NCBI GenBank assembly: GCA_964580525.1
Contig: CAZOKN010000007.1
Location: forward strand, 1 to 55,442
Source of the DNA: CAZOKN01 sp964580525
Lineage (GTDB): Bacteria; Pseudomonadota; Alphaproteobacteria; Rickettsiales; UBA6187
Reading direction: 5' to 3'
DNA length: 55,442 nucleotides
A model generated the notes under the pieces. It worked only from the letters and a program-made list of their open reading frames with translations. It ran no database searches and was not told where the DNA came from. Position 1 is the stretch's first letter, and each line of letters opens with the position of its first letter. Made by a program: the position numbers and the translations under genes. Shown one piece after another: positions 8,178 to 15,812 of the stretch.

Positions 8178-10706
8178 TTATGGTCTACCACCAATATATA
8201 CACCAGCACCGCTTATAGAGCCGCCACTACCATTAGCCGCACCACCATTACCGTATACCATATTACCACCAATGCTTTGGGCTTGAGGGCCAAATAAAGA
8301 TCCGTTTATCTGACCATTAAAACCACCTCCACTTAAGTTAATGCCACTAAATGAGGCTCCTATACTCTGGCTACCACCAAGTAAATTTAATGTTGTTCCT
8401 CCAGCACCTTGTGAGGGAATGTTAAAATCAAAAGAATTTAAAGTGGCCGAGCCAGGATTTAAAGTAATATTAGCATGAATAGTTCCAGTCTCTATGCCAA
8501 TGCCGCTTGTTGCCAAAACGCTGCTTCCCGTATAATTAACGGTCATAGGACTTAAACCAGCAAGATTAGTAACATTTCCATAAACATAAGGTACTACTTG
8601 CTCATTTATATCATTCATCAAAGAAGGTGATGAATTTTGCTGAACATGTTCCCAAATACCCCAATTTACGTAAGCACATCCACCATTACAGTTAGATTTA
8701 TTTGTATCCATATTGGTTTGAAGTGCTAGATTTTGAGCGCCTGTTCTCATTGCAGCTAATAGAGGAGAAGATATGGCAGCGCTAGTGTTAACCGCTTCAT
8801 TAGCTAATGTGTAATGATCAGTGCCACTTGCATAATCTGCCGTTACTTTGGCATTTGAATTTGCTTGTTGTTGATTTGTTAAAGAGTTGTTATATGCAGA
8901 GTTAGCAGCCCCTACAGCATGGCTATGATCATAACCATTATTTCTATCAGCAAGATATGCTGCCTGACCAACCGCTACTGCATTACTATAAGTACCAGAA
9001 TTCACAATAGAAGGTTTTACTGGAGGAACATATGTAGTTGTGTTGGTTCCGCTAGGAGTCCAGCCTGGGAAGTTTGAAGTCATATAAGTGTCAGTATTAA
9101 CCCTGGTGGCAGTTATTGCTGCATTAAATTCAGTACCAGTGAATACATGGTCTTTAAAATATTGCTGTGCAATTACTGCCGCTGCTAAAGCCTGAGCCGA
9201 AGTACCACCAGCAGATATAACCTTATTATAAGCCTCGTTGTATAATACTGTAGCCATAGAGTCTATATTCGAAGCCCCAGATGTTGCATATGGGTCCACA
9301 TAAACAGTTGGCGCAGGGTTATAAGGTGTGTAAGGGGTATAAGGATTGTAATACGTAGTTGTTAGGCCAGTATTATATGTATTCATCATGTTAGGCATGT
9401 ATCCGATGTTGCCGTAATTGTTATAGGCTGCAGGAGAAACATATGCAGTGTTATAAGTCCCTACTGCTGTGCCATAAGCACCGCCAGCTGCAGGGGCAAC
9501 ATATCCGTTTGCTGCTGTTCCTGCATATCCACCGCCATAAGTAGTACCGTTATTATATCCACCAGTTACAGGGGCTGTGCCATTTGCTGCGTATCCACCA
9601 GCTGCAGGGCCAACATATGCGCCGCCGTTAGTTGCTGGAGTACCATTTGGATTATTAGGGCTATTAGCGGTAACGACATAGTTACCAGAGCTTTGATCTT
9701 TATCACTTATTCTACCACCTTCATCAATGTGGGCAGCATGATATTCAGCAACTTCTCTGGCAGTATAATATTTTCCGCCCGAATCAACATATCCACCATC
9801 GGCAGTGTAATGTCCGCTGCCAGTTGCAGCAGCTGTTCCTGCAGGGTTGTTTGGATTGTTGGCCGCTGTTGTACCATTAGGGTTTTTGTTATCGCCAGTA
9901 GCCGCTGTTTGTCCGCCTGGTGTTGGTTTGCCATTATTGTTTACAGTTCCGCCACCTTGCGCATTCTTATCTGTTGGATTAGCTCCTACAGGACCACCAT
10001 CTTTTTTCTCCATGATAAGTCCACCCTTAACATCGCCTTCAGTTGGAACTATCTTAGCACCAGCATTTGTGCCTTCTCTAGCTTCAAGGGCATTCATCTG
10101 AGTATCAATTTGAGCTTGAGTAAATTGAATTATCTTTGGAATATCTGTTGGGCTATTAAGAGAAAAGCCTGTACCTGAACTTGTTGTAGTTGTGATTTGT
10201 CCAGCAGCATTTTCGAATGTCATCTGGTGACCATAAACGAAAGTTGCGTTTGTAGCACCGGTATCAGGATTCACATTAACTATAGCGATACCACCACGAA
10301 TACCTATTGTACCCACTGGAGTTTTAATTTTTACTGCATTCTTTTTACTCAATGCACCACCGATAAAACGGAACGTACCTTTAGTACCATTCATCACCAT
10401 ATTTCCGCTGGAAGTGCTTGGATTAAAAACGAATTCGTCAATTACAACAGAAGAGTTGGCACCCACAGTCAATGCTGATTTATCAATGAATAAAAGCTGT
10501 GCATTACCTGTGCTGTCAGTGGAAATTGTATCTTTGAAGAATATGTCTTTACCAATAGACATATCACGCTTTTGTGAGTTTTCATCTATGGCAGTTATAT
10601 GTTGGTTAGCTGCACCTATAACACCAATCTTATCGGCAGCAAAAGCGCCAAGCGGTGTAATAAGTAAGGTAGCTAAAATAAAAACCGATCTATTTAAACT
10701 GGTCAT
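8178..10706 (-). CDS. FecR-domain exported protein with long Gly/Asn/Tyr/Pro low-complexity tail
   Basis: 842 residues with a signal peptide (LATLLITPLGAFAAD). Residues about 25-165 form a FecR domain: DIFFKDTISTDSTGNAQLLF, LTVGANSSVVIDEFVFNP, VGTIGIRGGIAIVNV. There is no membrane helix or anti-sigma region, so this is the free periplasmic or surface type and not the iron-citrate regulator. Residues about 235-480 are low-complexity Gly/Asn/Pro/Thr/Tyr. After a helical stretch, the last 150 residues are Gly/Ser/Asn-rich with short strands. It lies 21 bp downstream of the TPR gene, on the same strand, and ends 23 bp from the convergent cyclase gene. FecR proteins recur next to CHASE2 cyclases in proteobacteria, which supports a joint function; the ligand is unknown. 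Confidence 0.8.
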   Translation of the reverse strand: MTSLNRSVFILATLLITPLGAFAADKIGVIGAANQHITAIDENSQKRDMSIGKDIFFKDTISTDSTGNAQLLFIDKSALTVGANSSVVIDEFVFNPSTSSGNMVMNGTKGTFRFIGGALSKKNAVKIKTPVGTIGIRGGIAIVNVNPDTGATNATFVYGHQMTFENAAGQITTTTSSGTGFSLNSPTDIPKIIQFTQAQIDTQMNALEAREGTNAGAKIVPTEGDVKGGLIMEKKDGGPVGANPTDKNAQGGGTVNNNGKPTPGGQTAATGDNKNPNGTTAANNPNNPAGTAAATGSGHYTADGGYVDSGGKYYTAREVAEYHAAHIDEGGRISDKDQSSGNYVVTANSPNNPNGTPATNGGAYVGPAAGGYAANGTAPVTGGYNNGTTYGGGYAGTAANGYVAPAAGGAYGTAVGTYNTAYVSPAAYNNYGNIGYMPNMMNTYNTGLTTTYYNPYTPYTPYNPAPTVYVDPYATSGASNIDSMATVLYNEAYNKVISAGGTSAQALAAAVIAQQYFKDHVFTGTEFNAAITATRVNTDTYMTSNFPGWTPSGTNTTTYVPPVKPSIVNSGTYSNAVAVGQAAYLADRNNGYDHSHAVGAANSAYNNSLTNQQQANSNAKVTADYASGTDHYTLANEAVNTSAAISSPLLAAMRTGAQNLALQTNMDTNKSNCNGGCAYVNWGIWEHVQQNSSPSLMNDINEQVVPYVYGNVTNLAGLSPMTVNYTGSSVLATSGIGIETGTIHANITLNPGSATLNSFDFNIPSQGAGGTTLNLLGGSQSIGASFSGINLSGGGFNGQINGSLFGPQAQSIGGNMVYGNGGAANGSGGSISGAGVYIGGRP

Positions 10707-10727
10707 ATTGCTCTCACCATTAAAAAA

Positions 10728-11246
10728 CTAACTTCTTTTTGCAGTTTTAATTTTTTCCAAATATTCATTAGATTTATTAATTACATCGGCTGATGCGCTC
10801 GAATCCTTCTTGGCATCTTCCATATATGTCTTGGCAATGTCATAAGCCTCTAGATTAAAATAAAGCACGCCAAGATTTGCTTTAACGCTGGTCAGACTTG
10901 GATTGAAAAGCAATATGCGCTCAAGTGCTGGAATAGCAGCTTCATAATTCTCAAGCTTTATAGCGAGGTTGGCATAGTTCATTGTGTTATCTATGTTAGC
11001 TGGATCTTTCATCATTGTTGAAAAAGCCTGCTCGAAATCTGCGCTAATTTTTTCTTTTGATTCAGCCATAGGAGCAGGAGCAACAGGAACATTTGATTTT
11101 GCAGTTTCTTTATCCAGAGCTTCCTGCAAAGCGATCTGCTGATCGACATTAATTTCCTCTGCGTTTGATGAGGAATATCCAAATCCCGCAAGAGAAAAAA
11201 TCGAAATTATAACAACTGGTTTAAGCACCCTAAAAATCGAACTCAT
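10728..11246 (-). CDS. Exported TPR protein
   Basis: 172 residues. The N-terminus is a signal peptide (VVIISIFSLAGFGYSSSNAEE). The mature part has a low-complexity Ala/Pro stretch (about 50-65) and then three helical-hairpin TPR units (about 70-170; NYANLAIKLENYEAAIPALE, NLGVLYFNLEAYDIAKTYME). It is probably a periplasmic scaffold, first gene of a two-gene operon with the FecR protein. Its TPR units resemble those of the barrel protein at 4590, suggesting that both serve the same envelope complex. That link is inferred from proximity. Confidence 0.8.
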   Translation of the reverse strand: MSSIFRVLKPVVIISIFSLAGFGYSSSNAEEINVDQQIALQEALDKETAKSNVPVAPAPMAESKEKISADFEQAFSTMMKDPANIDNTMNYANLAIKLENYEAAIPALERILLFNPSLTSVKANLGVLYFNLEAYDIAKTYMEDAKKDSSASADVINKSNEYLEKIKTAKRS

Positions 11247-11318
11247 ATGTATATTTTCCGTTTTCAGTTAATACTTTCTTAGTATTTGTTGTGTATCATT
11301 TAGTTTATGATTAATTTG

Positions 11319-11333
11319 TTAACGAATGGTTAA
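11319..11333. promoter_or_regulatory. CtrA-like box (TTAA-N7-TTAA)
   Basis: TTAACGAATGGTTAA lies in the 114-bp divergent spacer between the TPR/FecR operon and the first cNMP-binding gene, 28 bp before its ATG. It matches the CtrA full-site pattern TTAA-N7-TTAA. A CckA homologue is encoded in this window, so CtrA is likely present in the genome. In AT-rich DNA this pattern also arises by chance, so the call is weak. Confidence 0.3.
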
Positions 11334-11360
11334 TCGGCTGTACCAAAACGAGAATTTACG

Positions 11361-11903
11361 ATGGAAAATGTTCCTACAGTTCAATATGATGCCGGTGAGG
11401 TTATAATCCGCGAGGGAGAGCCATCTAATAATGTGTATTTAATTATTAGCGGTAAGGTAAAAGTGACTAAAAAAGATGGTCATAACGAACTTACACTTGC
11501 AATTCAGGGCAAAAATACAATTTTTGGCGAAATGACTTTAATAGATGGCAAAAGACGTTCTGCAACAGTTACGGCAATGGAAGAAACATATTGCTATAAA
11601 TGTAGCGCATCATCGCTTATATCTGCCGTGGCAAAATTGCCTTCTGACCTCAGATATGTTTTACAAGGCTTGGTATCAGCCATAAGAAAGAATAATGCAG
11701 CTAAAACTTCTTCGCGCAGTGACGATCAAATATTAAATAATCCCAATTTGCTTTTTGACGAGCAAGAGGATAAAAATAATAGTCAGATAAGAGAGTCTGA
11801 AATAAATTCGCCTAAAATTCAGCAAGCGATAAATGATATTGAAAATGCTTTTATTCGCAGCTTGTTTAGGGTTTTAACATTAACGGCATTTCATAACAAA
11901 TAA
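11361..11903 (+). CDS. Stand-alone cyclic-nucleotide-binding protein, first copy
   Basis: 180 residues. Residues about 5-120 are a CRP/PKA-type cNMP-binding beta-barrel: YDAGEVIIREGEPSNNVYLI and a phosphate-binding cassette reading FGEMTLIDGKRRSATV, with the Glu and Arg that hold the ribose and phosphate. No helix-turn-helix follows, so it is not a CRP-type regulator. The last 60 residues are polar and then helical, ending with FIRSLFRVLTLTA. The next gene has the same architecture and a similar tail, so the pair arose by duplication. It is probably a cytoplasmic cAMP receiver for the upstream cyclase; its partner is unknown. Confidence 0.88.
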   Translation: MENVPTVQYDAGEVIIREGEPSNNVYLIISGKVKVTKKDGHNELTLAIQGKNTIFGEMTLIDGKRRSATVTAMEETYCYKCSASSLISAVAKLPSDLRYVLQGLVSAIRKNNAAKTSSRSDDQILNNPNLLFDEQEDKNNSQIRESEINSPKIQQAINDIENAFIRSLFRVLTLTAFHNK

Positions 11904-11918
11904 AACCGGAGAAAATAA

Positions 11919-12470
11919 ATGAGTTTAATGCCAAACGTACACTTCTCCAAAAATCAGATTATATTTGAGGAAGGTTATCCTGCCGATTCGGTTTATTTGA
12001 TATGTGATGGAACCGTAGAGATATTTAAAAATCGAAATAACGAACATATTTCCCTGGCAAAGCTTGGTGAAGACTCAATTTTTGGAGAAATGGCAGTTAT
12101 TTCTGAAAAACCAAGATCAGCAACAGTTATGGCAGTTTCAGATACATGGTGTTACGCAATAAATAAAGATACATTCCTGCAAAAATTAAAAGGTATATCA
12201 CCGGAAGTTCGTCATGTTTTCAATGAGCTTGTGGAAGCGATAAGAGAAAAAAGTAATGCGGCCGTGATAATAGACCATGGTGAAATAAGGCCAATAGAGG
12301 GCTTAGCTATGGATGGTAGCTTTAAGATACAAAAAAAACCTGCTACAATAACTCCATCAATACAAAAAAATAGCTTGCTGCAAAATCAAAGTTTCATGAC
12401 AAAAGTCGATGAAATGGACGTTTTCATGCGCAAGCTGTTTAAAAGCCTAATGAGCATTGCTTACCAGTAA
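11919..12470 (+). CDS. Stand-alone cyclic-nucleotide-binding protein, second copy
   Basis: 183 residues, 15 bp after its paralogue, with an upstream GGAG. The cNMP-binding domain (about 5-120) has FSKNQIIFEEGYPADSVYLI and the cassette FGEMAVISEKPRSATV with the key Glu and Arg. The C-terminal 60 residues carry no recognised output domain and end with FMRKLFKSLMSIA, matching the tail of the first copy. The two may form a heterodimer or act through a shared partner that binds the tail. This is inference from shared architecture. Confidence 0.88.
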   Translation: MSLMPNVHFSKNQIIFEEGYPADSVYLICDGTVEIFKNRNNEHISLAKLGEDSIFGEMAVISEKPRSATVMAVSDTWCYAINKDTFLQKLKGISPEVRHVFNELVEAIREKSNAAVIIDHGEIRPIEGLAMDGSFKIQKKPATITPSIQKNSLLQNQSFMTKVDEMDVFMRKLFKSLMSIAYQ

Positions 12471-12483
12471 ACGTATTCATTGT

Positions 12484-12504
12484 GATATGATTTGTAATCA
12501 TATC
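12484..12504. terminator. Hairpin between convergent genes (possible bidirectional terminator)
   Basis: GATATGAT, a 5-nt loop and ATCATATC form a perfect 8-bp stem, 13 bp past the second cNMP gene and before the convergent antigen gene. No strong T-run follows on either strand, so termination is uncertain. A second inverted pair, TCTGGCTG (12503-12510) and CAGCCAGA (12562-12569), overlaps it. Confidence 0.3.
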
Positions 12505-12638
12505 TGGCTGTTCCTTTTAGAAAACCATTGCTAATGCAATAATTTACTATCTATTGGAGTGCAGCCAGACAGAAAAAAGTTATAATTATTCTTTTATCAA
12601 TACAACTCATCACTAAACAAAGCCTTATATAAGATTTA

Positions 12639-13193
12639 TTATTTTTGTATTTCCCAAGAGCCATCTTCCTGTCTACAAGCTGTACCATAACTTTCTTGTA
12701 TTCTACCGCCTATACTAACATTTTGAGAAAATTCCCGGCAATATCCATTATCAGAAGCTGTCTGAGGCTCTATAGCAGGTTGATACACATTACTTGCAAC
12801 AACGCTTCTATAGGTAGGTTGTGGGCTAACCCAATAATTAGTATATGTTTGTGTGTAATAAGGTCTGTAATATCTGTCATGATGGTGAACATTTCTCCAA
12901 CCATGTCCTCTGTTTCTCCAGCCACGATTGTCATGAAATCTGTCGTTATCTTCATATCTCACAACTGTCGTAGTGTGTCTTCTATCAGGACCAGTAATGC
13001 TATCACCTAAACCAGCACCAATCAAAGTTCCAACTGCTATTGCGGCAATATTGCCTTTTCCTTTGCCGATATTGGAACCAACAACAGCTCCTCCAGCTGC
13101 ACCAAGCAATGAACCAACTGTATCAGCGTTGGCAGTAGAAGCTGCCAAAACAGAAACAACAGAAACAGCTATAATAAGTTTTTTAAAATTCAT
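12639..13193 (-). CDS. Glycine-zipper 2TM surface antigen (17-kDa antigen-like)
   Basis: 184 residues. Signal peptide (LIIAVSVVSVLAASTANAD) without a lipobox Cys. A glycine-zipper segment follows (about 26-68; GSLLGAAGGAVVGSNIGKGK, AVGTLIGAGLGDSI), then a His/Arg/Tyr-rich linker (about 72-130). The C-terminal module has YCREFSQNVSIGGRIQESYG and CRQEDGSWEI, the tail typical of rickettsial 17-kDa antigen and related 2TM proteins. AGGAG about 10 nt before the ATG supports this start. It is an outer-membrane or periplasmic structural protein; the loss of the lipid anchor is a difference from the rickettsial lipoprotein. Confidence 0.85.
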   Translation of the reverse strand: MNFKKLIIAVSVVSVLAASTANADTVGSLLGAAGGAVVGSNIGKGKGNIAAIAVGTLIGAGLGDSITGPDRRHTTTVVRYEDNDRFHDNRGWRNRGHGWRNVHHHDRYYRPYYTQTYTNYWVSPQPTYRSVVASNVYQPAIEPQTASDNGYCREFSQNVSIGGRIQESYGTACRQEDGSWEIQK

Positions 13194-13301
13194 AATCTAT
13201 TACTCCTAAAAAATAAAAATTAACTTGATAAAAACCACCATAGCAACATTGTTATGAAGCAGGCTTGAAGAAGAAATTCATAGAAAATTCATACGCAAAA
13301 A

Positions 13302-14636
13302 TTATACAGTAATAGGTAAAATAATAATTACTTCCAGACCGCCTAAGGCAGAATCTACAAGCTTTATCTCTCCGCCGTAAAGCTTGGCAATATCAACAGC
13401 TATTGGTATTCCTATTCCAGAACCGGCCTTGGTTTCGTCTAGTCTAACGCCGCGCTTTAAAACTTCTTCTCTCATGCTAGAAGGAATGCCTTTACCATCA
13501 TCAGATATTTTTATAAAAATATATCCGTCATGATTGGTGATATTAATTTCTACCTTGCTATGGCCGTATTTGCAGGAATTTTCTATTACGTTGCCCATAA
13601 GCTCGAATAAATCAGCTTCATCTATTTGCAGTACTATTTCTTCGCTACAATTTATCGTTATTTCTTTCTGATATAATTTGGCAAAACTATTAGAAATTTT
13701 TTGTAAAATAGGTAAAAGAGATGTGCGTACGCCCAGAATAGTTGCTGTTCCGCCAATACGAACTCTTGATAGATATCTATTAATTAAAGCATTCATATTT
13801 TCAACTTTTTCTATCACAATTTTTGCCAACTCATCTTTTGAAGATGCTGCATCGTTCTTTAGGATAGAAAGCGGTGTTTTTAATGCGTGTGAGAGATTGG
13901 AAGAAAATGTGCGGTAGCGTTCTATCATTTTTAAATTATAAGAAAGCAAAATATTAAGTTCATCTACAAGGGGCTGTATCTCTCGTGGAAATGGTTCTTT
14001 CAGTTCAGAAACATTACCTTTTTTGATTTCAGTTATAGATTCACGTAAGCGATTAAGTGGCCTAAGAACAATGCCTATTTGCACGAAAGATAATATTATT
14101 AAACTCAGTGCCAAAGCGGTTAATATAACGATAAGATATAAGAAAAACTCCTTTTCCTGTTCTTTTAAGAACATGTCGGCTAAGTCCTTAGAAGTGCCAA
14201 TCATGTAAGTAACTGTAACATCTCCAGGAAAACGTACAGTACGTTTTAAAGCATAAATATTGGTATCATCACTGTCTTGAAAATTAAAACTCTCTATCTC
14301 TCCATGTTTAGAATCAGTAATATTTAGCCATGTTCTGAGTTGTTTGGATTTTTTTAGATGTTTACCCGAACCACTTATTTGCCAATATTGGGGAAGGTTT
14401 TCAATGCCGGAAATGCCAGGTGAGATGATTATATTGCCGTCATTATTAACGGAAGTTGAGGCTATCAGGGTATTCATAAAGGCTGTTAGATAATTATCGA
14501 GAGAACGTATGGCAGATTGTTTGAATCCCCAGGTTAGCATGCCGCCAGCAATTATGAATGCTATCGCTATTCCCAAAACTGCGGAAATAATTATATGTCT
14601 TTTTAGGGACAAATTAGTTTTTTTCCAAAGGCACAT
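13302..14636 (-). CDS. Sensor histidine kinase (PhoQ/QseC-like)
   Basis: 444 residues from ATG 14636, preceded by AGAGG at a good distance; a GTG at 14675 would add 13 residues. Layout: membrane helix (about 15-38), periplasmic sensor (about 40-160), second helix, HAMP (about 190-240), dimerisation domain with phospho-His250 in NLSHALKTPLS, and an ATPase domain (NVIENSCKYG, ISDDGKGIP, GSGIGIPIA). It overlaps the response regulator gene by 23 bp, so both are made from one operon. The sensor domain and the acidic/His-rich upstream PepSY-like protein suggest envelope or cation sensing, but the signal is not known. Confidence 0.93.
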   Translation of the reverse strand: MCLWKKTNLSLKRHIIISAVLGIAIAFIIAGGMLTWGFKQSAIRSLDNYLTAFMNTLIASTSVNNDGNIIISPGISGIENLPQYWQISGSGKHLKKSKQLRTWLNITDSKHGEIESFNFQDSDDTNIYALKRTVRFPGDVTVTYMIGTSKDLADMFLKEQEKEFFLYLIVILTALALSLIILSFVQIGIVLRPLNRLRESITEIKKGNVSELKEPFPREIQPLVDELNILLSYNLKMIERYRTFSSNLSHALKTPLSILKNDAASSKDELAKIVIEKVENMNALINRYLSRVRIGGTATILGVRTSLLPILQKISNSFAKLYQKEITINCSEEIVLQIDEADLFELMGNVIENSCKYGHSKVEINITNHDGYIFIKISDDGKGIPSSMREEVLKRGVRLDETKAGSGIGIPIAVDIAKLYGGEIKLVDSALGGLEVIIILPITV

Positions 14637-15276
14637 AATAACCTCTATTTGCCTCTGTCTGGATAGTGTCGGCACCTATTTTTTTGCGAATATTAGCTAT
14701 GTGGCGGGCAATAATGCCAGAATCATTATCAAAGTCATCATAGGTATGTTCTACCAACTCGTTGACGCTGATGGGGCGTCCTTGATTGATAAATAAATAT
14801 TGTAATAGCAAAAATTCTATACGCGTTAGCTTCACAAATTGTTTATCTACGGTAACACGTCCGGATTTAGTATCCAAAACTACATTTTTGTATTTTAGGG
14901 TAGATTGGCTTTTTCCATTTGAGCGTCTGATAATTGAATGCAGCCTAGCTACTACTTCATCCAGATCAAATGGTTTTGTTATATAATCATCTGCCCCTGC
15001 TTCCAGGCCACGTACTACATCCATTTTGCTATCTCTGGCGGTTAGAATTATAACAGGCATGGTTTTACCGGCATTGCGCCATTTTTGTAGAATGGTAAAG
15101 CCATCCATACTGGGTAATCCTAAATCCAGTAACACAGCGTCATACGAGCCTTCTTCGCCTTCAAAATGGCCTTCCTCGCCATCATTTACGCAAGTAACAA
15201 GAAACCCAGATTCTTTTATGTGGGTTTGTAGCTGTTCGGCGATTTTTTTATCATCTTCAATAATTAGAATTTTCAT
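14614..15276 (-). CDS. OmpR-family response regulator (PhoP-like)
   Basis: 220 residues. The receiver domain (1-115) has acidic EDD, phospho-acceptor Asp51 in VLLDLGLPSMDG, the Thr of ILTARD and the Lys of YITKPF. The C-terminal winged helix (about 125-217) has the OmpR pattern LTRIEFLLLQYL and ARHIANIRKKIG, ending RGYYVPLE. It starts one base after the stop of the PepSY-like gene and overlaps the kinase gene. It is the DNA-binding partner of that kinase. Confidence 0.95.
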   Translation of the reverse strand: MKILIIEDDKKIAEQLQTHIKESGFLVTCVNDGEEGHFEGEEGSYDAVLLDLGLPSMDGFTILQKWRNAGKTMPVIILTARDSKMDVVRGLEAGADDYITKPFDLDEVVARLHSIIRRSNGKSQSTLKYKNVVLDTKSGRVTVDKQFVKLTRIEFLLLQYLFINQGRPISVNELVEHTYDDFDNDSGIIARHIANIRKKIGADTIQTEANRGYYVPLEKN

Positions 15277-15277
15277 T

Positions 15278-15586
15278 TTATCTCTTCACGTTTACTATTG
15301 AATTGCTAGATTTATCGACAGTGACAACCACAACCTGTCCGTCTGGTAGCAGAACCTGCACCTCGGAAATAACACCGTCCGGCATATCATTAACCCCAAC
15401 TACTTGGCCGCGAAATTGGCTCTGTATTTGGCTAATCAGGCTAGAAGAAACAGTTTGATTTTGACTTATGATTATAACTCTTTCCATTCTGCTATGCCCA
15501 CCACCACCATGTCTATGCTCATGTGCTTCAGAATTAATGGGTAAAAACAGTAATAATCCAATTATAACAATAAAATAACGAAACAT
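15278..15586 (-). CDS. Small periplasmic PepSY-like protein
   Basis: 102 residues with a signal peptide (FIVIIGLLLFLPINSEA). The mature N-terminus has a His/Gly-rich patch (HEHRHGGGGHSR) that could bind metal. It is followed by a single PepSY-like alpha/beta unit (about 38-100; VSEVQ-type strand LPDGQVVVVTVDKSS). Start supported by AGGAG in front of the ATG. First gene of an operon with a response regulator and kinase, as for many periplasmic PepSY proteins. It may modulate the kinase or report metal; this is inferred from context. Confidence 0.7.
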   Translation of the reverse strand: MFRYFIVIIGLLLFLPINSEAHEHRHGGGGHSRMERVIIISQNQTVSSSLISQIQSQFRGQVVGVNDMPDGVISEVQVLLPDGQVVVVTVDKSSNSIVNVKR

Positions 15587-15727
15587 GGCCTTCTCCTGTT
15601 GTCATAATAACACCATAGCCTAACCGACATGAATTAATAATGAATTTTTATTGAGTGGGTGAATTACGGTATTTTTGAGCTAAATCTATATTTAGCTGAT
15701 AATGCTAAACAATTTAGTACTAAAACA

Positions 15728-15756
15728 TTGACATGCACTTGCTATTATGTTACTGT
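15728..15756 (+). promoter_or_regulatory. Sigma70-type promoter for the CE-protease/ankyrin gene
   Basis: Perfect -35 TTGACA (15728-15733), 17-bp spacer and -10 TACTGT (15751-15756). The predicted start of transcription is about 50 bp before ATG 15813, and AAGG (15801-15804) lies 8 nt before the ATG. The gene therefore has its own promoter, in the 226-bp spacer that also separates it from the divergent two-component operon. Confidence 0.6.
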
Positions 15757-15812
15757 TTTGCAACTTTTTATTTTTATCATAATTTTACAAAAATTCCATA
15801 AAGGCATAAGGA

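Noticed and set aside
9693..10178. Plus-strand frames opposite the FecR gene
   Set aside because: Composition follows the antisense of a low-complexity coding region; no start signal or domain.
12503..12569. Small RNA from the TCTGGCTG/CAGCCAGA inverted repeat
   Set aside because: No promoter or T-run terminator accompanies it; long loop of about 50 nt could be chance.
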